A DNA stretch of 5,624 nt from a bacterium (lineage in GTDB: Bacteria > JAMCPX01): assembly GCA_027364825.1 (NCBI GenBank), contig DAHXOM010000104.1:1-5624 (forward strand). Reading direction: 5' to 3'. Shown piece after piece: positions 1-5,042 of this stretch (its first letter is position 1; each line of letters opens with the position of its first letter). The notes below the pieces were generated by a model. That model saw only the letters and a list, made by a program, of their open reading frames with translations, was not told the origin of the DNA and made no database searches. The position numbers were made by a program, and so were the translations under genes.

Positions 1-35
1 TTATATATCCCTCCCTTGACGGGAGGGATATATAA
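1..35. repeat. Perfect 15-bp inverted repeat with 5-nt loop
   Basis: The arms at 1-15 and 21-35 are exact reverse complements, separated by the loop TTGAC. Each arm has an AT-rich outer half (TTATATAT) and a C/G-rich inner half (CCCTCCC). It lies about 120 bp downstream of the stop codon of the lipoprotein gene, so on the minus strand it could act as a transcription terminator, and being symmetric it could work in both directions. No poly-T tract is visible inside the window; an AT-rich repeat abuts it on one side and the window edge on the other. It may equally be one copy of a dispersed palindrome family. The inverted repeat itself is certain; its function is inferred. Confidence 0.75.
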
Positions 36-94
36 TTCAAAACTCAAGATTTAAAATTCAAAATTCAAAATTTAAGATTCAAAATTCAATATTC
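36..94. repeat. AT-rich tandem/dispersed repeat of the GAATTTT type
   Basis: Read on the minus strand this stretch is a run of roughly 7-bp units (GAATTTT, with variants such as GAATCTT and AAATCTT). The same family recurs at 5004-5042. Both copies, in the same orientation, contain GAATTTTAAATC, then 4-5 variable bases, then TTTTGAATT, which suggests a dispersed element and not just chance AT-richness. It is non-coding and sits between the lipoprotein stop and the hairpin at 1-35. The remaining spacer, about 95-153, holds nothing I can assign beyond a weak hairpin near 111-127. Confidence 0.7.
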
Positions 95-153
95 CGTTCT
101 CATCCTGATATTCCCCAACAATGGGAAGGAATAAAGAATAAAAGGGGAAGCAG

Positions 154-1470
154 CTACGGTGTAAACTGTAATCCTGCTTGAGGATACGGTGTCAGGCCAA
201 ACATGAAAAATGCCTGGTATGTCTGACCGGATGTCGTTGAAAACGGTGAAAGCGCAAGCCCCGGTTCAACCAACGGGTAATTGATAGTCACCTGCGGCGC
301 TGTTGTTGTTATAGTCTCTGCACCTTGACCGACACCGGCTATGCCCAGCATGTTATTTGCATCTGTTGTCGTAAGGATTACAAACGGCAAGCTTGTGGTT
401 GTTGTGAGCGGCGATGTTGTTGTTGTAACCTCAAGTGTTGCTTGCGATACCCCTGCCCCGGCTGTTAAAAGATCGGTATTAGCCGTATCACCTGAGGTAA
501 TCCAATCCCCGGTTGTAAATGTATCGGGCACACCGGTGAATGTTCCGAGCACTGCCATATTGCCGTTACTATCGATATATTGAGATACAATTCCTGCTGC
601 AGTTGTATCGGTAATGTTCGAGCACGCTTTGTCCGTACAATGCACCACACCATACAATACACCGTCTGAAATCGTGCCGTCAGCATTGGCTATGCCGCTC
701 AGGTTGAAGTTTTGTAAAGGAACACTGATGCCTGCCGCAGATAATACCGTACTGCCGAAAGACATGAATTCATCGCCTTTATAGACGGCTGAAAAAGGCA
801 ATGCAAAGGCTGTGCTTATATCGGCTGGAGAAGAAGGACCCTCTGCAACGCCGCCGTACAGCAGCATACTGCCGTCAGCACCTGATGCTGTCGGATTGGA
901 AGCAATCGTAGTTGTAACAACACGTATCGCAAGCACCGGTACCGTGCCTGCAGTAATATAATTAAGACCTGATGGCTGAAGAATGTTGTTTATTGTTACC
1001 ACATAACTATCACCGGGTTCAGCGGACGGCGCCCCTGCTGAAGCAACTGTTGTGAATGCATTATATGCCGTTACCGAATAAATCTTGCCGTTTTGAACAG
1101 CCAGAAAATTTGTTGTTACACTGAATGTTGCCGCGGCAGGTAAGAATCCGGAAGGCACGATATCGACATAACCGGCAAAGGTACCCGAGCTGAAACCACT
1201 CACTTCTGTAAAGAGGAAAGACGGCGATACATTTATTTTAATTGAATTCGGATCCACGATACCGGCTGAGGCAGGAATAACCTCATAAAACATAGAATTG
1301 AGATTTGCCGCATCCGGTGTGCCCGATGTCGGCAGGAGTGTTAATGTTACGGATAGCGGCGGAGCTGTTGCGGTCGTTGTACTGCCGCTGCTGCCGCAGC
1401 TATAGATCATCGGCATAGCAAGCAACGTCACGATTGAAAGCCCGAGGAACCGGACAATATAATTTTTCAT
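154..1470 (-). CDS. Putative Thr-rich outer-membrane lipoprotein of unknown function
   Basis: A 438-residue protein with a lipoprotein signal peptide: positive start (MKNYIVR), hydrophobic core to about residue 22, and lipobox I-Y-S-C with Cys25 as the predicted lipidation site. The next residues are Gly-Ser-Ser with no Asp at +2, which by the E. coli rule favours the outer membrane. A Ser/Thr-rich linker (about 26-36) follows, then a body rich in Thr, Ala, Gly and Val with little charge, suggesting extended beta structure. There is a Thr-rich stretch (ATLEVTTTTSPLTTTTSL-like) around 345-362, and two Cys about five residues apart near the middle (HCTDKAC) that could form a disulfide. I recognise no catalytic motif or family. 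The ATG at 1470 is chosen because it begins the signal peptide directly; the Shine-Dalgarno is weak (GGGAT). The stop is TAG. It lies 64 bp after lepB and may be the last gene of that transcript or have its own promoter. It would mature through Lgt/LspA, not through LepB. Confidence 0.85.
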   Translation of the reverse strand: MKNYIVRFLGLSIVTLLAMPMIYSCGSSGSTTTATAPPLSVTLTLLPTSGTPDAANLNSMFYEVIPASAGIVDPNSIKINVSPSFLFTEVSGFSSGTFAGYVDIVPSGFLPAAATFSVTTNFLAVQNGKIYSVTAYNAFTTVASAGAPSAEPGDSYVVTINNILQPSGLNYITAGTVPVLAIRVVTTTIASNPTASGADGSMLLYGGVAEGPSSPADISTAFALPFSAVYKGDEFMSFGSTVLSAAGISVPLQNFNLSGIANADGTISDGVLYGVVHCTDKACSNITDTTAAGIVSQYIDSNGNMAVLGTFTGVPDTFTTGDWITSGDTANTDLLTAGAGVSQATLEVTTTTSPLTTTTSLPFVILTTTDANNMLGIAGVGQGAETITTTAPQVTINYPLVEPGLALSPFSTTSGQTYQAFFMFGLTPYPQAGLQFTP

Positions 1471-1490
1471 TTTTTTATCCCGAAATTTTC

Positions 1491-1517
1491 ATTATCATCT
1501 AATAAATCGATTAGCAA
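1491..1517 (-). promoter_or_regulatory. Weak candidate promoter for the lipoprotein gene
   Basis: In the 64-bp gap between lepB and the lipoprotein gene, the minus strand carries TTGCTA (1517-1512) and GATAAT (1496-1491), similar to sigma70 -35 and -10 boxes. The spacer is only 15 bp, shorter than the usual 16-18 bp, and the predicted leader would be very short (about 14 nt). The gap is AT-rich, so such matches arise easily by chance. It is the only candidate I see there, and no strong terminator follows lepB, so read-through from the operon is equally possible. Confidence 0.2.
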
Positions 1518-1534
1518 CTACTTAGGGGAAGGAA

Positions 1535-2155
1535 TCAATGGATAATCTTCCCGAACCTGTTCCACCGTATATGCAGGGTCTTGGGGTTCCACGAGAAGTA
1601 TAGGATCTCAGCCTGCCCGAGGATCAGGTCTCTTTTAACAAACCCCCAGAACCTCGAGTCATTGGAAAAGTCCCTGTTATCTCCCATCATAAAGTATTCT
1701 CCCTTTGGAACAACAACGGGACCGAAATTATCCCTCGGTGATTCATTGCCCGGCAGGACTTCCGGATCCCCATGGTACGCATAGGGCTCATCCAACGCCT
1801 TGCCGTTTATATAAACCTGCTTGTTTATGATCTGGACCTTGTCACCGGGCAGGCCGATGAGCCTCTTGATAAAATCAATGCTCTCATCTTTGGGATATTC
1901 AAAGACAATAACATCGTCTCGTTTCGGCGCTCGTACCGGAAGTACGACATCATCGGTAAACGGTATGTGTGTGCCGTAGATAAATTTGTTTACCAGTATG
2001 TGGTCCCCTACCAACAGAGTCGGCTCCATGGAACCGGACGGGATTTTGAATGCCTGGATAATAAACGCCCTGATAATAAGTGCGAGTATGATCGCAGTTG
2101 CAAACGCCTCAGCATACTCCCTTACAATCCCCTTTTTCTTTTTCTCTTTTGTCAT
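1535..2155 (-). CDS. lepB: Signal peptidase I
   Basis: Type I signal peptidase (S26 family), which removes signal peptides from Sec/Tat-exported proteins at the outer face of the cytoplasmic membrane through a Ser-Lys dyad. In this 206-residue protein a short basic cytoplasmic tail (KEKKKKG) precedes a single membrane segment (about 15-36). Box B, IPSGSMEPTL, carries the nucleophile Ser42; VNKFIYG is box C; box D, FIKRLIGLPGD, carries the general base Lys97; box E, GDNRDFSNDSRFWG (158-171), is complete. The length is typical of the single-TM form; E. coli LepB has two membrane segments. The ATG is fixed by AGGAG at 2165-2161, five bases upstream, and the protein ends FGKIIH followed by TGA, as expected for the family. 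It follows lepA after 113 bp, most of it filled by a palindromic repeat; lepA-lepB order is a classic arrangement. Confidence 0.97.
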   Translation of the reverse strand: MTKEKKKKGIVREYAEAFATAIILALIIRAFIIQAFKIPSGSMEPTLLVGDHILVNKFIYGTHIPFTDDVVLPVRAPKRDDVIVFEYPKDESIDFIKRLIGLPGDKVQIINKQVYINGKALDEPYAYHGDPEVLPGNESPRDNFGPVVVPKGEYFMMGDNRDFSNDSRFWGFVKRDLILGQAEILYFSWNPKTLHIRWNRFGKIIH

Positions 2156-2160
2156 ATCAT

Positions 2161-2165
2161 CTCCT
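2161..2165 (-). promoter_or_regulatory. Ribosome binding site of lepB
   Basis: AGGAG on the minus strand lies five bases upstream of the lepB ATG. It is the clearest Shine-Dalgarno sequence in the window and settles the start of lepB, which then begins with the expected short basic tail. It lies outside the adjacent palindromic repeat, so the repeat did not destroy translation initiation of lepB. Confidence 0.85.
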
Positions 2166-2180
2166 AATTATAGCATCATT

Positions 2181-2252
2181 GTCATTGCGAGCAAAGCGAA
2201 GCAATCTCTCAATACCGGGAGATTGCTTCGTCATTTCACTCCTCGCAATGAC
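2181..2252. repeat. Palindromic repeat element, intergenic copy (72 bp)
   Basis: The element is bounded by perfect 11-bp inverted ends: GTCATTGCGAG (2181-2191) and CTCGCAATGAC (2242-2252). Inside lies a second perfect inverted pair, CGAAGCAATCTC (2197-2208) and GAGATTGCTTCG (2219-2230), around a 10-nt loop, so the RNA could fold into a long interrupted hairpin. It fills most of the lepA-lepB gap; without it the genes would be about 41 bp apart. The same ends and inner arms occur in the 84-bp copy inside truA (4393-4476), in the same orientation. From memory, palindromes with these ends are common in several unrelated bacterial phyla. In the lepA-lepB mRNA the hairpin could affect stability or act as a processing site, which is inference. 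Confidence 0.93.
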
Positions 2253-2269
2253 AATCTATTTACTTTCCT

Positions 2270-3532
2270 CTAATCCGTCTTCAACACCGACAGGAACGCC
2301 TCCTGCGGAATGTTGATAACACCGACCTGCTTCATTCTCTTCTTGCCTTCTTTTTGCTTCTCGAGCAGTTTCCTCTTCCGGGTGATGTCTCCGCCGTAAC
2401 ACTTTGCCAGAACATCCTTCCTCATTGCCCTGACACTCTCCTTGGCAATGACCCTTGAACCTATGGCAGCTTGTATGTTCACCTCGAAAAGCTGTCTCGG
2501 TATGACCTTCCTGAGTTTTTCCGTAAGCGCCCTTCCCCGGTAATAAGAGTTTTCTTTATGAACAATGAGGGAAAGCGCATCAACCGGATCTCCGTTGATG
2601 AGTATATTCAATCTTATAAGATCCGATGTCTTATAATCGAGGAATTCGTACTCCATGGACGCATACCCCCTGGACAAAGACTTCAGTTTATCATAAAAAT
2701 CACTGATCATTTCGGAAAGCGGCAGCTCGTAAATAATCATGACCTTGCTTTGTGTGAGATATTTCATCTCTCTCTGCATGCCCCTTTTATCCTCGCACAA
2801 CTTCATTACAGCCCCGACATATTCCGACGGTATATGGATCGTTACCACAACATAGGGTTCCTCTATTCTCTCAATGGTCCTGCCCTCCGGAAAGTTTGCC
2901 GGGTTATCAACAGAAAGCATCTCTCCGTCCTGCATATAAATATGGTAAGCAACCGTCGGTGCAGTCGAAATGAGTTCAAGCTCGTATTCCCGTTCAAGTC
3001 TTTCCTGTATGATTTCTTTATGGAGTAATCCCAGGAACCCGCACCTGAACCCGAACCCCAGCGCGGTGGATGTCTCCGGTTCATAGGTAAACGAAGAATC
3101 ATTGAGGATCAGCTTTTCGATGGCAGCCTTCAGTGACTCATACTGATTATTCTCGACCGGATAGAGGCCTGCGAATACCAGCGGCTTTATATGCTTGAAT
3201 CCCGGCAGGGGTGTTACCACGGGATTGCTTTCAAGGGTTATCGTATCACCTATCATGGTCTCGTGGAGGTCTTTTATACCTGCGATAATAACACCGACCT
3301 CGCCTGCAGACAGACCCGTTACCTCTCTCACCAGGGGTGCGACGATACCGAGGTTCGTCACCTCATAGCTGCGGCCGGTTGAAAACATCTTTATTCTGTC
3401 TCCGATTTTTACGGTACCGTCGAACAACCGCACTACCATGATAACACCCTGGTAGCTGTCGTACCAGCTGTCGAACAGCAGTGCGCTCAACGGCTTAACC
3501 GGGGATCCCTTGGGAGGCGGTATCTTTACCAT
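2270..3532 (-). CDS. lepA: LepA C-terminal fragment (3' open part)
   Basis: This is the 420-residue remainder of lepA, from an in-frame ATG (codon 179) just before IPPPKG to the TAG. It holds domain II, the EF-G-like domains III and V and the LepA-specific C-terminal domain, but no GTPase domain. GAGG lies five bases upstream of this ATG, so internal initiation is conceivable, though in an intact gene this Met is simply an internal residue. No function is expected for it alone. Confidence 0.45.
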   Translation of the reverse strand: MVKIPPPKGSPVKPLSALLFDSWYDSYQGVIMVVRLFDGTVKIGDRIKMFSTGRSYEVTNLGIVAPLVREVTGLSAGEVGVIIAGIKDLHETMIGDTITLESNPVVTPLPGFKHIKPLVFAGLYPVENNQYESLKAAIEKLILNDSSFTYEPETSTALGFGFRCGFLGLLHKEIIQERLEREYELELISTAPTVAYHIYMQDGEMLSVDNPANFPEGRTIERIEEPYVVVTIHIPSEYVGAVMKLCEDKRGMQREMKYLTQSKVMIIYELPLSEMISDFYDKLKSLSRGYASMEYEFLDYKTSDLIRLNILINGDPVDALSLIVHKENSYYRGRALTEKLRKVIPRQLFEVNIQAAIGSRVIAKESVRAMRKDVLAKCYGGDITRKRKLLEKQKEGKKRMKQVGVINIPQEAFLSVLKTD

Positions 3533-3589
3533 AACAGCCTCGAGTATTTCATCGATACCGATACCTTCTTTGGCGCTCGCGAGAATGGC

Positions 3590-3592
3590 TCA
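3590..3592 (-). other. Premature in-frame TGA in lepA (codon 159)
   Basis: The minus-strand context is GCG TCC TGA GCC ATT, giving D-A-S-stop-A-I-L-A-S-A-K. E. coli LepA has Asp at the matching place (DATDAVRCSAK); the position is variable in the family. Single-base changes back to sense include GGA (Gly), CGA or AGA (Arg), and TGG or TGC. No other frame disruption exists in the gene, which suggests either a very recent mutation or a base-calling or assembly error. Confidence 0.9.
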
Positions 3593-4066
3593 GGACGCAT
3601 CGATACCGATAATGTCCTCTATTTCCTTCCTGACCTTCTCGGGGTCAGCGCCCGGCAGATCGATCTTGTTTATGACGGGGATAAGCTCAAGGTTGTTGTC
3701 TATGGCAAGATACGCATTTGCAAGGGTCTGCGCTTCTACCCCCTGGGTTGCATCGACGACCAGGAGCGCACCTTCGCACGCTGCAAGACTCCTGGAAACC
3801 TCATACGAGAAATCGACATGCCCCGGTGTATCTATAAGATTAAAGATAAAATCCTCACCGGACTTCGAACGGTAATCAATCCTTACCGGAGAGGCTTTTA
3901 TCGTGATTCCCCTTTCCCGTTCAAGGTCCATCTGATCGAGGAACTGGTCCTTCTTTTCCCGTATCGACAGTACGCCGGTACGCTCGAGTATCCTGTCCGC
4001 AAGCGTTGATTTGCCGTGATCGATATGCGCTACGATAGAAAAATTTCTGATGTGTGCAGTGTCCAT
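3590..4066 (-). CDS. lepA: LepA N-terminal fragment (5' open part)
   Basis: This is the stretch translated if the TGA at codon 159 is read as stop: 158 residues carrying G1 to G4 of the GTPase domain and ending at IGIDAS. The G5 motif and domains II onwards are missing, so GTP binding and ribosome function would be impaired. It is part of the interrupted lepA gene and not a separate gene. Confidence 0.5.
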   Translation of the reverse strand: MDTAHIRNFSIVAHIDHGKSTLADRILERTGVLSIREKKDQFLDQMDLERERGITIKASPVRIDYRSKSGEDFIFNLIDTPGHVDFSYEVSRSLAACEGALLVVDATQGVEAQTLANAYLAIDNNLELIPVINKIDLPGADPEKVRKEIEDIIGIDAS

Positions 4067-5013
4067 CAATACTCAACCTTCATCAGAAATAATCCCCGTG
4101 CCGGTGCCCTTGAGTGTGTCCATTTGTTCCGTGACGGCTCAAGGTATAATTTAATATCTTCTGGTTTCATTTTTCCTTTTCCAACCTCCAACAGTGCTGC
4201 AACCATATACCTGACCATGTGTATAAGGAAGCCATTTGCCTTAACAGTTATATATAAAAAGTCATCCTTTTTCTTTACATCAAGCTTCATGATGTTCCTA
4301 ATCCACCTTCTCCCCCCTTCAGCAAAGGGGGACAGAATGCGGCTGTCTTCCTCCTGATAAGGGGGACTAAGGGGGTTTCTACCAGCTTTTCCGTCATTGC
4401 GAGCCGAAGGCGAAGCAATCTCTCTGCCCCAGGATTGCTTCGTCGTGTCTCCTGCGTCGTCGCTCCTCGCAATGACATCACGGAGATTACCTGTCTTCTG
4501 TTTTCTACCGTCCATTCTCTGTGCACCCATAAATCCCGTAAAATCATGCTCCCCTAAAAAATAACCGGCAGCCCGTTTCATTACCTTGATATCCAGGAGA
4601 AAGGGTACCTGATAGCTGTACAGCCGTTTCAGTGCAGTCCTGGATCTATGGTTGTTTATTATATACATATATTCCCGTGCTTTTGCATCTCTTCTCGCAT
4701 TGAAATCCAGAGGCACTTCCTCTGCAGATTTTACGGCAATGTCATAGGGTAAATGCGCATTGATCGCAAGCGGCAGCAAATCGATGGATAATTTTGTGTG
4801 CGTATGAAAGTTGGCAACCTGCCCCTTTGCATGAACACCCGAATCAGTCCTGCCTGCACCTATAAGAATAATATTCCCGCCGGTCATTTTTTCTATAGCT
4901 GATTTTATCGTTGATTGAATTGATGATGCATGGGCCTGTGTCTGCCAGCCTTTGTAGTTTGTGCCGTCATACTCGATGATAAGTTTTATGTTGCGCTCAT
5001 CTAAAAAATTCAA
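4066..5013 (-). CDS. truA: tRNA pseudouridine(38-40) synthase TruA with a repeat-derived internal insertion
   Basis: TruA isomerises uridines 38-40 in the anticodon arm of many tRNAs to pseudouridine in the cytoplasm. The 315-residue product shows the N-terminal KLIIEYDGTNYKGWQ, the catalytic loop GAGRTDSGVHAKGQ with Asp57 as the expected nucleophile, DFNARRDAKAREYMYII, HDFTGFMGAQ (156-165), and the C-terminal half with RNIMKLDV, KANGFLIHMVRYMV and APARGLFLMKVEY. E. coli TruA has 270 residues and runs directly from AQCQSRTPW into RNVMHLNV. Here about 55-60 extra residues (about 180-238) separate the equivalent blocks and are encoded by two repeat elements; without them the protein would be of normal size. 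The start is the only usual initiator available: a TTG at 5013, just after an in-frame TGA at 5019, with no visible Shine-Dalgarno and inside an AT-rich repeat. The stop TGA overlaps the lepA ATG, implying translational coupling. All catalytic motifs remain, so activity is plausible but unproven. Confidence 0.94.
   Translation of the reverse strand: MNFLDERNIKLIIEYDGTNYKGWQTQAHASSIQSTIKSAIEKMTGGNIILIGAGRTDSGVHAKGQVANFHTHTKLSIDLLPLAINAHLPYDIAVKSAEEVPLDFNARRDAKAREYMYIINNHRSRTALKRLYSYQVPFLLDIKVMKRAAGYFLGEHDFTGFMGAQRMDGRKQKTGNLRDVIARSDDAGDTTKQSWGREIASPSARNDGKAGRNPLSPPYQEEDSRILSPFAEGGRRWIRNIMKLDVKKKDDFLYITVKANGFLIHMVRYMVAALLEVGKGKMKPEDIKLYLEPSRNKWTHSRAPARGLFLMKVEY
4306..4380. repeat. C5T2-type double-hairpin repeat inserted in truA
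   Basis: On the minus strand the element reads as CCCCCTTAG, then CCCCCTTATCAGGAGG (an imperfect hairpin, plus-strand arms 4350-4355 and 4360-4365 with one mismatched pair), a middle segment, then CCCCCTT / AAGGGGG with a 5-nt loop (perfect 7-bp stem, 4313-4319 and 4325-4331). This layout of paired C-run/G-run hairpins is typical of a short dispersed repeat, not of TruA coding sequence. It encodes residues about 212-236, a Pro/Glu/Gly-rich segment (NPLSPPYQ ... SPFAEGG) with no counterpart in other TruA proteins I know. Boundaries are approximate. It lies 12 bp beyond the palindromic element in the same gene. Confidence 0.72.
4393..4476. repeat. Palindromic repeat element inserted in frame in truA (84 bp)
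   Basis: The ends are perfect 11-bp inverted repeats, GTCATTGCGAG (4393-4403) and CTCGCAATGAC (4466-4476), and a perfect 10-bp inner pair lies at 4411-4420 and 4433-4442 around a 12-nt loop. It is the same family and orientation as the intergenic copy at 2181-2252, and is 12 bp longer, mainly in the right arm. Its 84 bp are exactly 28 codons in phase with truA, giving residues 180-207, which begin VIARS and end SARND. From memory, peptides of the form VIARSEATKQS ... RNDG are frequent translations of this repeat in other genomes. It is inserted just before the conserved RNIM block of TruA. Confidence 0.93.
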
Positions 5014-5042
5014 AATTCAAAACCGGGATTTAAAATTCAAAG
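5004..5042. repeat. AT-rich GAATTTT-type repeat bridging the barrel gene and truA
   Basis: A second copy of the family seen at 36-94: on the minus strand it reads GAATTTTAAATC, CCGG, then TTTTGAATTTTGAATTTTTTA. It spans the 16-bp gap between the genes and runs into both. It provides the last codons and the TAA stop of the barrel gene and the TTG used as truA start. No ribosome binding site for truA is visible within it, so truA may depend on translation of the upstream gene. Confidence 0.65.

Larger units (their letters stand above)
2270..4066 (-). pseudogene. lepA: Elongation factor 4 (LepA), full-length frame interrupted by one TGA
   Basis: LepA/EF4 is a translational GTPase acting on the ribosome (proposed roles in back-translocation and in initiation or subunit biogenesis). 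The frame from ATG at 4066 to TAG at 2270 spans 598 codons, almost exactly the E. coli length (599). GTPase motifs: G1 AHIDHGKST (13-21), G2 RERGITIKA (about 50-58), G3 DTPGH (79-83), G4 NKID (133-136), G5 SAK (164-166). Downstream come IPPPKG, GFRCGFLGLLHKEIIQERLERE, SRGYASMEYEF and the family-specific C-terminus with AKCYGGDITRKRKLL and KEGKKRMKQVG. Codon 159 is TGA (3592-3590), between G4 and G5; everything around it is conserved and in frame. If real, the 5' product lacks G5 and all ribosome-binding domains. The ATG overlaps the truA stop by one base (TGATG); a TTG one codon upstream has better spacing to GAAGG (4081-4077), so the exact start is open. Identity as lepA is certain; whether it is functional is not. 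Confidence 0.93.

Noticed and set aside
111..127. Small hairpin (TTCCCA / TGGGGA on the minus strand) after the lipoprotein stop as a terminator
   Set aside because: The stem is short, contains a G-U pair and is not followed by a T-run, so it is too weak to annotate.
2167..2175. Extended -10-like TGCTATAAT just upstream of lepB
   Set aside because: Transcription from it would start at or inside the lepB ribosome binding site, and the expected -35 position falls in the palindromic repeat. It is most likely a chance AT-rich match.
2471..3028. Long plus-strand open frame opposite lepA
   Set aside because: It lies fully antisense to strongly conserved lepA sequence, has no recognisable motif or ribosome binding site, and is explained as a shadow of lepA codon use. 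The same applies to the plus-strand frames opposite the other genes.
3590..3592. Selenocysteine insertion or an alternative code (UGA as sense) at lepA codon 159
   Set aside because: I see no convincing SECIS-like hairpin directly downstream, and LepA is not a known selenoprotein. TGA ends TruA and LepB at their normal family lengths, so UGA works as stop in this genome.
2181..4476. CRISPR array from the recurring palindromic sequences
   Set aside because: There are only two copies, of unequal length and 2.1 kb apart, with no regularly spaced spacers and no cas genes.
4287..4547. Alternative minus-strand frame of 86 codons within truA
   Set aside because: It is the other-frame translation of the two repeat elements plus flanking truA sequence. 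Repeats of this kind are often open in several frames, and nothing supports a separate gene.
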